Under the pieces are notes generated by a model. The model worked only from the letters and a program-made list of their open reading frames with translations, had not been told where the DNA came from and made no database searches. The position numbers and the translations under genes were made by a program. From Comamonas sp. (GTDB taxonomy: Bacteria > Pseudomonadota > Gammaproteobacteria > Burkholderiales > Burkholderiaceae_C), in the NCBI GenBank assembly GCA_028690035.1, contig JAQVCA010000003.1:1-64000 (forward strand): DNA of 64,000 bases, in the 5' to 3' direction. Positions within the stretch are counted from its first letter, which is position 1, and every line of letters starts with the position of its first letter. Shown in pieces: positions 49,288 through 60,929 of the stretch.

Positions 49288-50781
49288 TCAAGAGGCCAAA
49301 GCTCGCACAATCGCGTCAGCACACAGGCTCATCAGGCCACCGGGGAAGATGCCCAATACCAACACTAGGAGACCATTGAGCGTCAGTACCGAACGCACAT
49401 CCATCGGTGCAGATACTGCACTGGCTGTCAGCGGTTGATCAAAATACATCACCTTCACGACACGCAGGTAGTAAAACGCACCGATCAGCGACATCATCAC
49501 GGCAAATACCGCCAGAGCAATATTGAACGTCTGGCCCGTAGCCACCAAGGCCTCCAGGACGGAGAGCTTTGCATAAAAACCAACCAAGGGTGGAATACCT
49601 GCCATGGAGAACATGCAAATCGTCATGATGCCGGCATACAGGGGGCTACGCTGATTAAGGCCCGCCAAATCAGAAATCTCTTCGCTTTCAAAGCCTTCAC
49701 GCGCCAGCAACAAGATAATGCCGAAAGCAGGCAGCGCAGTCAGGACATAAGTGACCACGTAGAACATGGCCGAGCTGTAGGCCGTCTGTGCTGACCCGTC
49801 ATCCACCTCACCATTAACCACGCCCGACATCAAGCCCAACATCAAAAAGCCCATATGCGAGATGGTTGAGTAGGCGAGCATGCGCTTCAGGTTGGTCTGC
49901 ACCACGCCAACTAAGTTACCGATCAGCAACGAAGCAATTGCGAGGAACGCCAGCATTTGCTGCCAATCCATGGCCAAGGGCAACAGGCCATCGACCAGCA
50001 GGCGCATCACAATGGCAAAAGCTGCCAGCTTGGGGGCGCTACCAATGATCAAAGTCACCGAAGTGGGTGCGCCGTGGTAAACGTCGGGCACCCACATGTG
50101 GAAGGGTACAGCTCCCAATTTGAAAGCCAAACCTGCGACGACAAACACCACGCCAAACACCAAAATCTGCTTACTGATCTCACCCGTATTGATGGCCTTG
50201 AAGATTTCGCCAATATCCAGAGAGCCTGTCGCACCGTACACCATCGACATGCCATACAGCAAAAAGCCACTGGCCATAGCACCTAGTACGAAGTACTTCA
50301 TCGCCGCCTCGACAGAGGCCTCATGATCGCGACGCAAAGCCACCATGGCATAGCTGGACAGGGTCAAAAGTTCCAGTCCTAAGTACAGCACCAGCAAATG
50401 GTTGCTGCTGATCATCACGAAAATTCCCAACAGCGAAAAAACCGCCAGCGAAAACAGTTCCCCACCACGCAACATCCCGCGATCTGCCGAGTAGGGACGG
50501 GCATACACCAAAGCCACCATCATGGCCAAGGCAGCAAAAAACTTAAGCCAGTTACCCATGGCATCAGAAACCACCATGTTGCTCCAGCCATAAACGGTAT
50601 TACCGGTCGATGCGTACATGACCTGCATAACGGCGACTACCGCCAGTGTCAGCATCGTCAGCACATAGGTGCCGGTGCGGCGGGTGCTGGTCACACCCAG
50701 ATCTGCCAAGGCGATCACGCAGCCCATCACCATGAGCACGATCTCGGGGTAGATCGCTAGCCAGCTGATGTTGTCAATCAT
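49288..50781 (-). CDS. nuoN: NADH-quinone oxidoreductase subunit N
   Basis: NuoN is an antiporter-like proton-pumping subunit in the membrane arm of complex I. The 497-aa protein has about 14 hydrophobic helices. The Mrp-type signature is visible in LYLGLELLTLSSYAMVALRR (conserved Glu of helix 5) and AYSTISHMGFLMLGL (Lys/His of the central axis). It is the last nuo gene and starts 26 nt after nuoM. Confidence 0.97.
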   Translation of the reverse strand: MIDNISWLAIYPEIVLMVMGCVIALADLGVTSTRRTGTYVLTMLTLAVVAVMQVMYASTGNTVYGWSNMVVSDAMGNWLKFFAALAMMVALVYARPYSADRGMLRGGELFSLAVFSLLGIFVMISSNHLLVLYLGLELLTLSSYAMVALRRDHEASVEAAMKYFVLGAMASGFLLYGMSMVYGATGSLDIGEIFKAINTGEISKQILVFGVVFVVAGLAFKLGAVPFHMWVPDVYHGAPTSVTLIIGSAPKLAAFAIVMRLLVDGLLPLAMDWQQMLAFLAIASLLIGNLVGVVQTNLKRMLAYSTISHMGFLMLGLMSGVVNGEVDDGSAQTAYSSAMFYVVTYVLTALPAFGIILLLAREGFESEEISDLAGLNQRSPLYAGIMTICMFSMAGIPPLVGFYAKLSVLEALVATGQTFNIALAVFAVMMSLIGAFYYLRVVKVMYFDQPLTASAVSAPMDVRSVLTLNGLLVLVLGIFPGGLMSLCADAIVRALAS

Positions 50782-50807
50782 TTGGAATCTCTCAGTTCAG
50801 TCTGGTC

Positions 50808-52283
50808 TTAGGGAAGCTTCGATTGGGCCACGTGCTGCAGCAAATGCTGCACGGAGGGATCAATCACATCGGTAAATGGCTTGGGATAAACGCCCATGAA
50901 TAGAACAGCCACAGCCAAGATACCCAGCACCAGGAATTCGCGGTTGTTGATGTCCTGCAAGTTCTTGACGTTGTCATTGGTCACAGGCCCCAGATACACA
51001 CGCTTGTACATCCATAACGAGTACGCTGCTCCCCAAATCACAGCGCTGGCAGCCAACAAGCCAATCCAGAAGTTGAATTTGACCGAGGCAATGATCACCA
51101 TCCACTCACCCACAAAGCCGGCTGTCGCAGGCAAGCCGCAGTTGGCCATAGAGAACAGCAAGGCAAACGCTGCAAATTTTGGCATGGTGTTCACCACGCC
51201 ACCGTAATCGGCGATCTCACGCGAGTGCACACGGTCATAAAGGACGCCAATGCACAGGAACATGGCACCAGAGACAAAGCCGTGGGCAATCATCTGAGCA
51301 ATACCGCCAGCCACACCTAAGTCATTGAAAACAAAGAAACCTAGGGTCACAAAGCCCATGTGCGCCACCGACGAGTAGGCCACCAGCTTCTTCATGTCTT
51401 TTTGCACCAATGCCACGACGCCAACATACAGCACGGCAACCAGCGACAAAGCAATGATCAACCACGCCCACTCACGCGCTGCATCCGGAGCGATCGGCAT
51501 GGAGAAACGCAAGAAGCCGTAAGCGCCCAGTTTGAGCATGATGGCAGCCAAGACCGCCGAGCCACCTGTAGGTGCTTCCACGTGCACATCGGGCAACCAA
51601 GTATGCACAGGGAACATAGGCACCTTGACAGCAAAAGCAGCGAAGAAAGCAAAGAAGATGAGCGTTTGCTCCTGCATCGTCAGCTTCAGTTCATGCCAAG
51701 TCAGGATGTCAAAGCTGCCACCTGCACGGTTATACAGGTAAATGATGGCAATCAGTGTCAGCAATGAGCCCAGCAGGGTGTACAGGAAGAACTTGAACGC
51801 TGCATAGATTTTTTTGGGGCCACCCCAGATACCAATAATCAGGTACATGGGAATCAAGGTCGCCTCAAAGAAAACGTAGAACAGCAAACCATCCAAAGCT
51901 GCAAACACGCCGATCATTAGGCCCGACAAAATCAAGAACGCACCCATGTACTGGTTTACGCGCTCAGTGATGTTAGACCAAGAAGCAATCACCACGATGA
52001 CCGTGATAAATGCCGTGAGCGGAACGAACCAGAAAGACAGTCCATCCACACCCAAGTGGTAATGAATGTTGAAGCGCTCAATCCAGAGCACCTTTTCAAC
52101 AAACTGCATTTGTGCAGAAGTGGCATCGAAGCCAGTAATCAGCGGCAGAGTCGCCGCCAAACCCAGCAAAGATCCAAGCAAAGCCAACCAGCGCACGGCG
52201 CCAACTTGACTGTCACGTCCCAAGGTCAATAGCAATACGCCAAAGGCGATGGGAATCCAAATGGCAAGACTCAACAAACCCAT
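50808..52283 (-). CDS. nuoM: NADH-quinone oxidoreductase subunit M
   Basis: NuoM is the central antiporter-like subunit of the membrane arm. The 491-aa protein of about 14 helices has FYVFFEATLIPMYLIIGIWG (the conserved Glu of helix 5), PMFPVHTWLPDVHVEAPTGG and KKLVAYSSVAHMGFVTLG. These give the broken-helix and charged-axis residues for proton transfer. It lies 12 nt after nuoL. Confidence 0.97.
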   Translation of the reverse strand: MGLLSLAIWIPIAFGVLLLTLGRDSQVGAVRWLALLGSLLGLAATLPLITGFDATSAQMQFVEKVLWIERFNIHYHLGVDGLSFWFVPLTAFITVIVVIASWSNITERVNQYMGAFLILSGLMIGVFAALDGLLFYVFFEATLIPMYLIIGIWGGPKKIYAAFKFFLYTLLGSLLTLIAIIYLYNRAGGSFDILTWHELKLTMQEQTLIFFAFFAAFAVKVPMFPVHTWLPDVHVEAPTGGSAVLAAIMLKLGAYGFLRFSMPIAPDAAREWAWLIIALSLVAVLYVGVVALVQKDMKKLVAYSSVAHMGFVTLGFFVFNDLGVAGGIAQMIAHGFVSGAMFLCIGVLYDRVHSREIADYGGVVNTMPKFAAFALLFSMANCGLPATAGFVGEWMVIIASVKFNFWIGLLAASAVIWGAAYSLWMYKRVYLGPVTNDNVKNLQDINNREFLVLGILAVAVLFMGVYPKPFTDVIDPSVQHLLQHVAQSKLP

Positions 52284-52295
52284 TTTTTTCTTCCC

Positions 52296-54332
52296 TTACT
52301 TGTTGAGCCACACGAAATAGGTCATGAGCATGAAGACGCCCAAAATCATGACCAACGCGTAGTGATAGATATAACCCGACTGGAACCAGCGCACGATAGA
52401 CGCTATTTTCCCGATCACTTTCCAAGAGCCATTGACTAAAGCACCGTCAATGATTGCTTGATCACCTGCGCGCCAGAAAACGGTACCCAACACACGGGCG
52501 CCACGGGAAAAAACGTTTTCGTACACCCAGTCAACACCGTATTTACCTTCCAGTACTTGGTACAGACCAATCTTCTTGCTGAAAGCCATGATGGCAGCTG
52601 GTATCTCAGGCTTAACCATGTAGAACACGTAAGAAACAAGCACCCCAGCCAAAGCCAGCCAGAATGGTGCTGTCTGAAAACCGTGCAGTGCCATAGCCAG
52701 CCAACCGTGAATGCTTTCCGCCAGGTGGGTCATTGCAGGGTGCTTTGCGGCATCGACATAGATCACACCCTTGAAGAAGTCACCAAACAGCATTGGCATC
52801 AGCGCTATGGCACCAATCACTACTGAGGGGATAGCTAGCAACAGCAACGGACCTGTGACCACCCATGGAGATTCGTGCGGTTTAGCATCGTGCCCATGGC
52901 CCTGGTCGCCGTGTGCATGATGGTCATCATGGTGGGCATCGGGGTTCTGGTCGTAGCGCTCTTTGCCGTGGAAAACGATCCAATACAGGCGGAAAGAGTA
53001 AAACGCAGTGATGAACACCCCCGCCAGCACTGCAAAACTGGCAAAGTCAGAAGCTGGCAGGTTGGAAGCACGCACTGCCTCAATGACTGCATCCTTCGAG
53101 TAAAAGCCAGAGAAAAACGGGGTACCGATCAACGCCAGATTACCCAGCAGGAAAGTAATCCAAGTAATGGGCATGTACTTACGCACGCCACCCATCCAGC
53201 GAATATCCTGGTTGTGGTGCATTCCCATAATCACGGAACCTGCCCCGAGAAACAGCAGTGCCTTGAAGAAAGCATGGGTCATCAGGTGGAACACAGCCAC
53301 AGAGTATGCAGAAGCACCCAAGGCAACAGTCATGTAGCCCAGCTGAGACAATGTGGAGTACGCAATCACGCGCTTGATGTCGTTCTGAATAATGCCCAAG
53401 ATACCCATAAATAGAGCAGTGATGGCACCAATCACCAGAATGAAGTTCAATGCAACATCCGACAGTTCATACAGTGGCGACATCCGCGACACCATGAAAA
53501 TACCTGCTGTCACCATGGTTGCTGCGTGAATCAGCGCTGAGATCGGGGTGGGACCTTCCATAGAGTCAGGCAGCCAAGCGTGCAAAGGAAACTGCGCTGA
53601 CTTACCCATCGCTCCAATAAATAGGCTGATGCCAATAGCCGTCACCAACAACCAGCCCGTACCAGGCATCACCGTATTTTGAATCTCCGGCAACTTAGCA
53701 AAAATTTCTGCATAGTTGAAAGTTCCTGTATAGGCTGCGATTAAGCCAATGCCAACAATGAAACCAAAGTCACCCACACGGTTGACCAAGAAAGCCTTCA
53801 TATTAGCAAAAATGGCTGTCGGCTTTTTAAAGTAAAAGCCAATCAACAGGTAAGACACCAATCCCACAGCTTCCCATCCGAAGAACAACTGCAGTAGGTT
53901 ATTGCTCATGACGAGCATCAGCATCGAGAAAGTAAACAGGGAAATGTAAGAGAAGAAGCGGTTGTAACCATCATCCTCTTGCATATAACCAATCGTGTAA
54001 ATATGCACCATCAGCGACACAAAGGTCACTACACACATCATCATGGCCGTAATGGAATCGATTAGGAAACCGATTTCCATCTTTACGCCACCGATCACCA
54101 TCCACTCATAGATAGTTTGATCGAAGCGAGCTCCCTCAAAGACAACAGACTGAAAGACCATTGCCGAAATGATGAAGGACAGCAGCACCCCGAGAATGGT
54201 GAGCGAATGACTAGCTCCACGGCCAAATTTGTTACCACCGAGAGCCGTGCCAAATATACCGGCTAGAGCCGAGCCCGCCAGCGGTGCCAACGGCACCGCC
54301 AAGAGCATCGATGCAGAAAGTGTTGAACTCAT
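52296..54332 (-). CDS. nuoL: NADH-quinone oxidoreductase subunit L
   Basis: NuoL is the distal antiporter-like subunit with the long lateral helix that clamps the membrane arm. The 678-aa product shows FFGWEAVGLVSYLLIGFYF (the conserved Glu), AQFPLHAWLPDSMEGPTPIS and KRVIAYSTLSQLGYMTVALG. Between about residues 460 and 487 there is an unusual cytoplasmic or periplasmic loop with eight His (DAHHDDHHAHGDQGHGH), which could bind metal. Similar His-rich loops occur in other betaproteobacteria. It follows nuoK by 32 nt. Confidence 0.97.
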   Translation of the reverse strand: MSSTLSASMLLAVPLAPLAGSALAGIFGTALGGNKFGRGASHSLTILGVLLSFIISAMVFQSVVFEGARFDQTIYEWMVIGGVKMEIGFLIDSITAMMMCVVTFVSLMVHIYTIGYMQEDDGYNRFFSYISLFTFSMLMLVMSNNLLQLFFGWEAVGLVSYLLIGFYFKKPTAIFANMKAFLVNRVGDFGFIVGIGLIAAYTGTFNYAEIFAKLPEIQNTVMPGTGWLLVTAIGISLFIGAMGKSAQFPLHAWLPDSMEGPTPISALIHAATMVTAGIFMVSRMSPLYELSDVALNFILVIGAITALFMGILGIIQNDIKRVIAYSTLSQLGYMTVALGASAYSVAVFHLMTHAFFKALLFLGAGSVIMGMHHNQDIRWMGGVRKYMPITWITFLLGNLALIGTPFFSGFYSKDAVIEAVRASNLPASDFASFAVLAGVFITAFYSFRLYWIVFHGKERYDQNPDAHHDDHHAHGDQGHGHDAKPHESPWVVTGPLLLLAIPSVVIGAIALMPMLFGDFFKGVIYVDAAKHPAMTHLAESIHGWLAMALHGFQTAPFWLALAGVLVSYVFYMVKPEIPAAIMAFSKKIGLYQVLEGKYGVDWVYENVFSRGARVLGTVFWRAGDQAIIDGALVNGSWKVIGKIASIVRWFQSGYIYHYALVMILGVFMLMTYFVWLNK

Positions 54333-54364
54333 TCTTCAGAACCTTGCACAAATACCGGTGACAC

Positions 54365-54673
54365 TCAACCCTTGAGCAGGTTGAGATCTTCCGCATTGAT
54401 ATTGGACTTGTTACGGAAAAGCAGAACCAAAATGGCAAGGCCAATTGCGGCTTCTGCTGCGGCCACAGTCAGAATGAAGAACACGAAGAGTTGGCCATGC
54501 ATATCCCCAAGATAGTGAGAAAAAGCCACGAAATTCATGTTCACTGCCAACAGCATCATTTCAATAGCCATCAGCAAAACGATCAGATTTTTTCTGTTGA
54601 GAAAAATGCCAATTACTGAAATAGCAAAAAGCATGGCTCCCAAGGTTAGGAAGTGTCCCAGTGTGAGTGTCAT
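54365..54673 (-). CDS. nuoK: NADH-quinone oxidoreductase subunit K
   Basis: This 102-aa, three-helix membrane subunit has the conserved Glu in [20 protein letters not shown], part of the proton path next to NuoN and NuoJ. It overlaps nuoJ by four bases (ATGA), so translation is coupled. Confidence 0.97.
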   Translation of the reverse strand: MTLTLGHFLTLGAMLFAISVIGIFLNRKNLIVLLMAIEMMLLAVNMNFVAFSHYLGDMHGQLFVFFILTVAAAEAAIGLAILVLLFRNKSNINAEDLNLLKG

Positions 54674-55323
54674 TTATTCTCCTCCTGCGCTGCCGTTACT
54701 GCTGCAGCCTTGGTAGCAGGCATACTCACCAAGGAGACCCGATCCTGAGCACGCGTGCGAATTTGCACGGCTGCATCCAAAGTTTTAGCATCCTTGCGCT
54801 TACGCAAGGTCAATGCGATAGCGGCAATCATGGCCACCAACAAAATCACTGCTGCGATTTCAATAGGGAACAGATAGTTGGTGTACATCAAGCGCCCTAA
54901 TGCCTGCGTGTTGGAATAAGGAATGACTTCGCCCTGAGCATTCAGGAAATCTGCAACTGGCTTGGCCTCGTCCATCGCACCAAACCCCCCCATGAGCACC
55001 ACAGCCATTTCCAAAGCCACTAAAGCACCGACAAAAGCTGCAATCGGGAAATGTTTCCAAAACCCCTCTCGCATGCGGTCAATGCGAATATCCAACATCA
55101 TGACCACAAACAAGAACAGCACCATCACGGCACCCATATAGACCACCACCAGCATGATTCCCAGGAACTCAGCCTTCAAGAGCAGCCAAATCGCTGCTGC
55201 TTGAGAAAAGCCCAAGATCAAGTGCAACACTGCATGCACTGGATTGCGCGATGTAATCACACGCAGTGCTGAGTACAGCAGTACCGCCGAGAAAAAGTAG
55301 AAAAAACCAGTTTTAGCATCCAT
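54670..55323 (-). CDS. nuoJ: NADH-quinone oxidoreductase subunit J
   Basis: The 217-aa membrane subunit has five helices, with [20 protein letters not shown] and [20 protein letters not shown], the pi-bulge helix region involved in opening the water path. The C-terminal about 50 residues are a polar cytoplasmic tail ([16 protein letters not shown] and a Glu/Asn-Lys end), typical of betaproteobacterial NuoJ. Confidence 0.96.
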   Translation of the reverse strand: MDAKTGFFYFFSAVLLYSALRVITSRNPVHAVLHLILGFSQAAAIWLLLKAEFLGIMLVVVYMGAVMVLFLFVVMMLDIRIDRMREGFWKHFPIAAFVGALVALEMAVVLMGGFGAMDEAKPVADFLNAQGEVIPYSNTQALGRLMYTNYLFPIEIAAVILLVAMIAAIALTLRKRKDAKTLDAAVQIRTRAQDRVSLVSMPATKAAAVTAAQEENK

Positions 55324-55356
55324 GATTCACATCTTTCTTTGGATCAGGAGCCGATC

Positions 55357-55866
55357 TCAGCGGTATTTGGCATCAGCTGCTTTACACGCAGCGATGTCGG
55401 CTTCGTAACGATCACCCACAGCCAACAACATGTCTTTCGTAAAATACAGGTCGCCGCGCTTTTCACCGTGGTACTCAAAAATCTGAGTTTCAACGATGGA
55501 GTCAGTAGGACAGCTTTCTTCGCAGAACCCGCAAAAAATGCACTTGGTCAAGTCGATGTCATAACGCGTCGTACGACGCGTGCCGTCCTCACGTTGGTGA
55601 GACTCGATTGTAATTGCCATAGCAGGACAAATCGCCTCGCAGAGCTTGCAGGCAATACAGCGCTCCTCTCCGTTTTCGTAGCGGCGCAAAGCGTGCAACC
55701 CACGAAAACGAGGAGACAGAGGTGTCTTTTCTTCGGGATAAAGAATCGTAACGCGACGTGCAAAAGCATTACGTCCAGTCAGAGCCATTCCCTTGAAGAG
55801 CTCCACCAACATGAAGCTCTTAAAGAAATCCTTGATAGAAAAAGGTGTAGCAGTAACAGCAGCCAT
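55357..55866 (-). CDS. nuoI: NADH-quinone oxidoreductase subunit I
   Basis: The 169-aa TYKY-type peripheral-arm subunit carries two 4Fe-4S clusters (N6a and N6b), with [16 protein letters not shown] and [16 protein letters not shown]. It passes electrons from NuoG to NuoB. An N-terminal amphipathic helix docks to the membrane. It lies 33 nt before nuoJ in the operon. Confidence 0.98.
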   Translation of the reverse strand: MAAVTATPFSIKDFFKSFMLVELFKGMALTGRNAFARRVTILYPEEKTPLSPRFRGLHALRRYENGEERCIACKLCEAICPAMAITIESHQREDGTRRTTRYDIDLTKCIFCGFCEESCPTDSIVETQIFEYHGEKRGDLYFTKDMLLAVGDRYEADIAACKAADAKYR

Positions 55867-55878
55867 GGTTGTCCCCGC

Positions 55879-56955
55879 TTATTTCCAAATATTCCACGGT
55901 GAGTGCAACCACGCACCCACAATGACCAGCCACACCAAGGTGACAGGAATAAAGATCTTCCAGCCCAAACGCATGATTTGGTCATAGCGATAGCGCGGGA
56001 AAGTAGCACGAATCCAAATAAACAGACTCACAACCAAAGCCGTCTTAGCGCCTAGCCAAATCCAACCTGGAATAAAGGATAGGAACTCAACAGGAGGCAA
56101 CCAACCGCCTAAGAACATTACGACAGCCAGAATAGAAACCAGCCACATTGCAGCATATTCAGCTAAGAAAAAAACTGCGAATCCCATACCCGAATACTCG
56201 ACCATGTGACCTGCCACAATTTCCGCTTCACCTTCCACAACGTCAAATGGGTGACGGTTGGTCTCTGCAACTGCAGAAATCATGTAGATAAAGAAAATGG
56301 GCAACAAAGGCAGCCAGTTCCAAGACAAGATTCCCAGACCCATATCGGCGAAAGTACCATGGCCTTGGCTCAATACGATCTGCGTCAGGTTCATACTCTT
56401 GCTCACCATAATAACGATCAAGAAGCAAAAGCCCATCGCAATCTCGTAACTCACCATTTGTGCAGACGCACGCAAGGCTCCTAAGAACGCGTATTTGGAG
56501 TTAGATGCCCAACCGGCAATGATCACGCCGTACACCTCGATCGAGGTAATAGCCATCACTAGCAAAATGCCAGCATTGACGTTGGCCAGTGCAAAGTCAG
56601 GAGCAAATGGAACAACCACCCAAGCTGCCAACGCGGGCATGATGGCCATCACAGGGCCGACATAAAACAACCCCTTCGCAGCTGCCGTCGGCATGATCAG
56701 TTCTTTGGTCAGAAGCTTCAAGCCATCGGCAATAGGCTGCAGCAAGCCCCATGGGCCTACACGATTTGGACCAGGACGCACTTGCATCCAGCCAAGCAAC
56801 TTACGCTCCCACAAAGTCAAGTAAGCAACTGCCAGCATCAAAGGAGCGACGATGGCCACAATGCCCAACAAGATCCATAACACGGGCCATGCCATATCCG
56901 TCCACCAAGGCGCAGCCACCAAGCCAGCACCGGCACTTTTGAGCGCATCTATCAT
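55879..56955 (-). CDS. nuoH: NADH-quinone oxidoreductase subunit H
   Basis: NuoH forms the quinone-entry chamber with NuoB and NuoD. The 358-aa protein of about eight helices has [20 protein letters not shown] and the acidic loop [20 protein letters not shown]. Its start overlaps the nuoG stop by four bases. The N-terminus before the first helix is longer than in E. coli. Confidence 0.97.
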   Translation of the reverse strand: MIDALKSAGAGLVAAPWWTDMAWPVLWILLGIVAIVAPLMLAVAYLTLWERKLLGWMQVRPGPNRVGPWGLLQPIADGLKLLTKELIMPTAAAKGLFYVGPVMAIMPALAAWVVVPFAPDFALANVNAGILLVMAITSIEVYGVIIAGWASNSKYAFLGALRASAQMVSYEIAMGFCFLIVIMVSKSMNLTQIVLSQGHGTFADMGLGILSWNWLPLLPIFFIYMISAVAETNRHPFDVVEGEAEIVAGHMVEYSGMGFAVFFLAEYAAMWLVSILAVVMFLGGWLPPVEFLSFIPGWIWLGAKTALVVSLFIWIRATFPRYRYDQIMRLGWKIFIPVTLVWLVIVGAWLHSPWNIWK

Positions 56956-59066
56956 GCTGTGGCACCTCCCTCACGTGCCTGACGTGCATCGGCTGTCAAT
57001 TGCAGCGAGGTAGCACGCCGAACGATACCGTCCAATTGGTAAATGCTTGCAACCACAGGCTCTGTGGCTGGAACAGTAGGCAGTTGCACAGCAATCGCCG
57101 TGGTATTGCTCAAAATCTGCGCAGGAACTTGGGAAACATCTGCTCCCACTGCTGCAATCAGCACATCCTGCGAGGACTCGTATTCAAAACCAGCCAATCC
57201 AAGCAGATTGGCCAGTACGCGCAGCACCTTCCAAGCAGGACGAGCCTCACCTTGCGGCTTGACAACTGCATGGAAACTTTGCACGCGCCCTTCAGCATTC
57301 ACAAAAGTGCCCGAAGTTTCGGTAAACGGTGCTACAGGCAGCAAAACATTGCTGAACTCCATGTTGGCTTTAAAAGCGCTCAAAGTAACCACCAGCTCAG
57401 CTTTGGCCAAACCTGCACTGCCTACCGCGCTATCAAACTCAGGCTCCGTGCTGAGCAAAATGGCAGCCTTGAGTCCACCCAAAAGCATCTGACCAGCATT
57501 CAAGCCGGTAGCTTGGGGCTGTGCTTTGACCCATTGAGCGCCAACCGTATTGGCTGCTTCTGTCAGATAACCAACGGTAGCACCTGTTTGTTGTGCAACC
57601 CACTGTGCAAGGGCAAGCAACTGCGCCCCATGTGCGTGATGCGCTGCTGCATTCCCCAGTAGCACCGCTTTACGCTCACCAGCAAGCAGTGCAGCGGCAA
57701 TGCTTTGAGCTTCCTCGTTCACATTACCTGCTACTGGAGCATCAATGCCTTTGGCCTGAGCAATTGCAGCTGCGACATCCGCCAACGCCTGAGTCCAATC
57801 TTGGGCTGAAACCACCGATGCAACAACAGGCATTGCCCAGTCGTAGACTTTGGCGTTGATCGCAAAAACCTTACAACCACGCTTAGCTGCTTGGCGTATA
57901 CGATGGGCAAACAGTGGATGGTCTTTACGCAAATTCGAGCCAATCACCAGAACCGACTGCAACTCTTGCAATGCGGCTATGGGCATACCCAACCAGCGTA
58001 CACCCTCCGCCGCATTGAACTGGGCATGGCGTAAACGGTAGTCGATATTGTCACTGCCCATGGCACGTACCAATTGAGCAGCCAAATACAACTCTTCAAG
58101 CGTGCTATGCGGGCTGACCAAAGCACCCACGCTGGCTGCACCATGCTGGTCACGAACCTTTTTCAAGCCTTGGACAACAAAACTGAGTGCAGTTTGCCAG
58201 TCCACTTCCTGCCATTGCCCACCTTGCTTAATCATGGGCTTGTGCAAACGCTCTTCGCTGTTCAACGCTTCGTAGGAGAAACGGTCACGGTCTGCAATCC
58301 AGCATTCGTTGACCGCCTCATTTTCCATCGGCACAACACGCATGACTTTGTGGTTCTTCACCTGAACAATCAGGTTGGCACCGGTAGAGTCATGGGGTGA
58401 CACCGACTTACGACGAGAGAGCTCCCACGTACGTGCGCTATAGCGGAAAGGCTTGCTGGTCAAAGCACCCACAGGGCACAAATCAATCGCGTTGCCAGAC
58501 AGCTCCGAGTCCAAAGTCCCACCATTGACTGTGGTGATTTCTGCATACTCACCACGGTTGACCATCCCCAATTCCATGATGCCAGCGATTTCCTCGCCAA
58601 AGCGTACGCAACGCGTGCAATGCACACATCGCGTCATTTCTTGGGTGGAAACAAGAGGCCCGATATCTTTTGCCGCAACTACGCGCTTTTCCTCTCCAAA
58701 ACGGGAAGTACTGGAACCGTAGCCTACTGCCAAATCTTGCAGTTGGCACTCACCACCTTGATCACAAATGGGGCAATCCAGCGGGTGGTTAATTAGTAAG
58801 AACTCCATGACGGATTGCTGAGCGTCCAAAGCTTTTTTGCTCTTGGTACGCACCACCATCCCTTGTGTCACAGGCGTCGCGCAAGCAGGCAATGCCTTGG
58901 GCGCTTTTTCGACCTCGACCAGACACATACGGCAGTTGGCCGCGATCGATAATTTTTTATGGTAGCAAAAATGCGGGATATAGACTCCAGCCTTCTCGGC
59001 AGCATGCATCACCATGCTGCCAGGAGCTACCTCCACTTTTTTGCCGTCTAGTTCAATTTCAACCAT
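56952..59066 (-). CDS. nuoG: NADH-quinone oxidoreductase subunit G
   Basis: The 704-aa peripheral subunit has an N-terminal ferredoxin-like domain ([20 protein letters not shown]), 4Fe-4S ligands [16 protein letters not shown] and [20 protein letters not shown], and a large molybdopterin-oxidoreductase-like body without cofactor. The start is ATG 59066 ([13 protein letters not shown]). The upstream 17 codons open in frame overlap nuoF and are not native in style. It begins 13 nt after nuoF. Confidence 0.96.
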   Translation of the reverse strand: MVEIELDGKKVEVAPGSMVMHAAEKAGVYIPHFCYHKKLSIAANCRMCLVEVEKAPKALPACATPVTQGMVVRTKSKKALDAQQSVMEFLLINHPLDCPICDQGGECQLQDLAVGYGSSTSRFGEEKRVVAAKDIGPLVSTQEMTRCVHCTRCVRFGEEIAGIMELGMVNRGEYAEITTVNGGTLDSELSGNAIDLCPVGALTSKPFRYSARTWELSRRKSVSPHDSTGANLIVQVKNHKVMRVVPMENEAVNECWIADRDRFSYEALNSEERLHKPMIKQGGQWQEVDWQTALSFVVQGLKKVRDQHGAASVGALVSPHSTLEELYLAAQLVRAMGSDNIDYRLRHAQFNAAEGVRWLGMPIAALQELQSVLVIGSNLRKDHPLFAHRIRQAAKRGCKVFAINAKVYDWAMPVVASVVSAQDWTQALADVAAAIAQAKGIDAPVAGNVNEEAQSIAAALLAGERKAVLLGNAAAHHAHGAQLLALAQWVAQQTGATVGYLTEAANTVGAQWVKAQPQATGLNAGQMLLGGLKAAILLSTEPEFDSAVGSAGLAKAELVVTLSAFKANMEFSNVLLPVAPFTETSGTFVNAEGRVQSFHAVVKPQGEARPAWKVLRVLANLLGLAGFEYESSQDVLIAAVGADVSQVPAQILSNTTAIAVQLPTVPATEPVVASIYQLDGIVRRATSLQLTADARQAREGGATA

Positions 59067-59079
59067 ATGTCTCTCGCAC

Positions 59080-60441
59080 TCAGGCAGTGGCTGCGTTGGA
59101 CTTCGTCGCCGCTGCAATCTTGGCTTCGAACTCGGGACGGAAATGTTTGATCATGGCACGCACAGGCATAGCTGCCGCATCACCCAGCGCACAAATCGTG
59201 CGCCCCATGATGTTCAATGCCACTTCATCCAGCAGTGCCAAATCTTCTGGACGGCCTTGGCCATGGTTGATACGTTTCACCACACGCCACAGCCAGCCAG
59301 TACCTTCACGGCATGGCGTGCACTGCCCACAAGACTCGTGCTGATAGAAATACGACAAGCGCTCTAGGCACTCGACCATATCGCGCGAATCGTCCATCAC
59401 GATGACGGCACCCGAGCCCAGCATAGAGCCGGCCTTGGCAATAGAGTCGTAATCCATGGTGCATTCCATCATCATGTCTGCAGGTACTACAGGCGACGAC
59501 GAACCACCAGGAATCACTGCCTTGAGTTTGCGACCTGTGCGCACACCGCCAGCCAACTCAAGCAGCTTCGAAAACGGCGTACCCATGGGAATTTCGTAAT
59601 TCCCTGGCAAATTCACATCACCACTGACAGAAAAGATCTTCGTACCACCGTTGTTGGGCTTACCGCATTCCAGGTAAGCCTGACCACCGTTGCGAATAAT
59701 CCACGGCACTGCGGCAAACGTTTCAGTGTTATTGATGGTGGTTGGCTTGCCGTACAAACCAAAGCTGGCAGGGAAAGGTGGCTTGAAACGCGGCTGACCT
59801 TTTTTGCCTTCCAAAGACTCCAGTAGCGCTGTTTCTTCACCACAGATATAGGCACCAAAACCATGGTGGGCAAACAGATCAAAGCTGAATGCCGAACCCA
59901 TGATGTTCTTACCTAAATAGCCAGCAGCACGCGCTTCATCCAAGGCAGCTTCAAAGCGCTCATACGCCTGGAAAATTTCGCCGTGGATATAGTTGTAGCC
60001 AGCGCAAGCACCCATGGCAAAACCCGCGATGATCATGCCTTCGATCACCGAATGGGGGTTGTGCATCAGGATCTCGCGGTCCTTGCATGTACCAGGCTCG
60101 CCTTCGTCGGAGTTGCACACCACATACTTTTCGCCGGGGAACTGGCGGGGCATGAAGCTCCACTTCAAACCCGTTGGGAAACCGGCACCGCCACGACCAC
60201 GTAAAGAGGACTCTTTCAGCGTAGCAATGACTTCGTCTTGCGTCACGCCAACGCCGCCGTCTTGTCCCAAAATTTTGCGCAACGCAGCATAACCGCCACG
60301 TGCTTCGTAGTCCTTGAGCGACCAATTGCTGCCATCAAGGTCTGCGTAAATTTGTGGGTTGATGTGGCGCCCGTGAAAGCACGTTTCTTTGCCCGTCGCA
60401 GCGAACTTGGCAAGTACCGCCTGTGCAGCAGTGTTTATCAT
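59080..60441 (-). CDS. nuoF: NADH-quinone oxidoreductase subunit F
   Basis: NuoF binds NADH and FMN and holds cluster N3. The 453-aa protein shows [18 protein letters not shown] (FMN and NADH glycine-rich loop), [14 protein letters not shown] and [15 protein letters not shown] (4Fe-4S). It overlaps nuoE by four bases. It forms the electron-input module with NuoE and NuoG. Confidence 0.98.
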   Translation of the reverse strand: MINTAAQAVLAKFAATGKETCFHGRHINPQIYADLDGSNWSLKDYEARGGYAALRKILGQDGGVGVTQDEVIATLKESSLRGRGGAGFPTGLKWSFMPRQFPGEKYVVCNSDEGEPGTCKDREILMHNPHSVIEGMIIAGFAMGACAGYNYIHGEIFQAYERFEAALDEARAAGYLGKNIMGSAFSFDLFAHHGFGAYICGEETALLESLEGKKGQPRFKPPFPASFGLYGKPTTINNTETFAAVPWIIRNGGQAYLECGKPNNGGTKIFSVSGDVNLPGNYEIPMGTPFSKLLELAGGVRTGRKLKAVIPGGSSSPVVPADMMMECTMDYDSIAKAGSMLGSGAVIVMDDSRDMVECLERLSYFYQHESCGQCTPCREGTGWLWRVVKRINHGQGRPEDLALLDEVALNIMGRTICALGDAAAMPVRAMIKHFRPEFEAKIAAATKSNAATA

Positions 60442-60929
60442 GCTTTGCCCTCCGCAGCATATAGGCCATCGACCAGCTCATCGAGCTTCTTGTCGTCCAT
60501 AAAGCTGCACATATTGCGATCGTTGACAAGCATCACGGGCGCATCTGCACACGAACCCAAGCACTCACACTGCTGCAGGGTGAACATGCCATCGGCTGTC
60601 GTTTCACCAGCCTTGATGCCCAGCTTTTCTTCCAAGTGGTGCAATGCTTCGTAACCATTACGCAGCAGGCACGGCAGATTGGTACAAACTGCCAGCTTGA
60701 ACTTGCCAACTGGGTGCTGGTTGTACATGTTGTAGAAGGTTGTCACTTCATGCACAGCAATTTCTGGCATATCCAAATAAGCGGCAATGACTGCTTCGCT
60801 TTCTTGGCTCACCCAGCCTTGCTCTTGTTGCACGATGGACAGGCAAGCCATCACAGCAGAGCGTTTTTGGTCTGCTGGGTATTTGGCCACTTCGCGCGCA
60901 AATCGCGCCTTAGTTGCTTCCGTAATCAT
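60438..60929 (-). CDS. nuoE: NADH-quinone oxidoreductase subunit E
   Basis: The 163-aa subunit has a thioredoxin-like fold holding the 2Fe-2S cluster N1a, with ligands in [10 protein letters not shown] and [17 protein letters not shown]. The N-terminal helical part ([20 protein letters not shown]) is standard. Start and stop overlap nuoD and nuoF by four bases each, so the three are translationally coupled. Confidence 0.98.
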   Translation of the reverse strand: MITEATKARFAREVAKYPADQKRSAVMACLSIVQQEQGWVSQESEAVIAAYLDMPEIAVHEVTTFYNMYNQHPVGKFKLAVCTNLPCLLRNGYEALHHLEEKLGIKAGETTADGMFTLQQCECLGSCADAPVMLVNDRNMCSFMDDKKLDELVDGLYAAEGKA

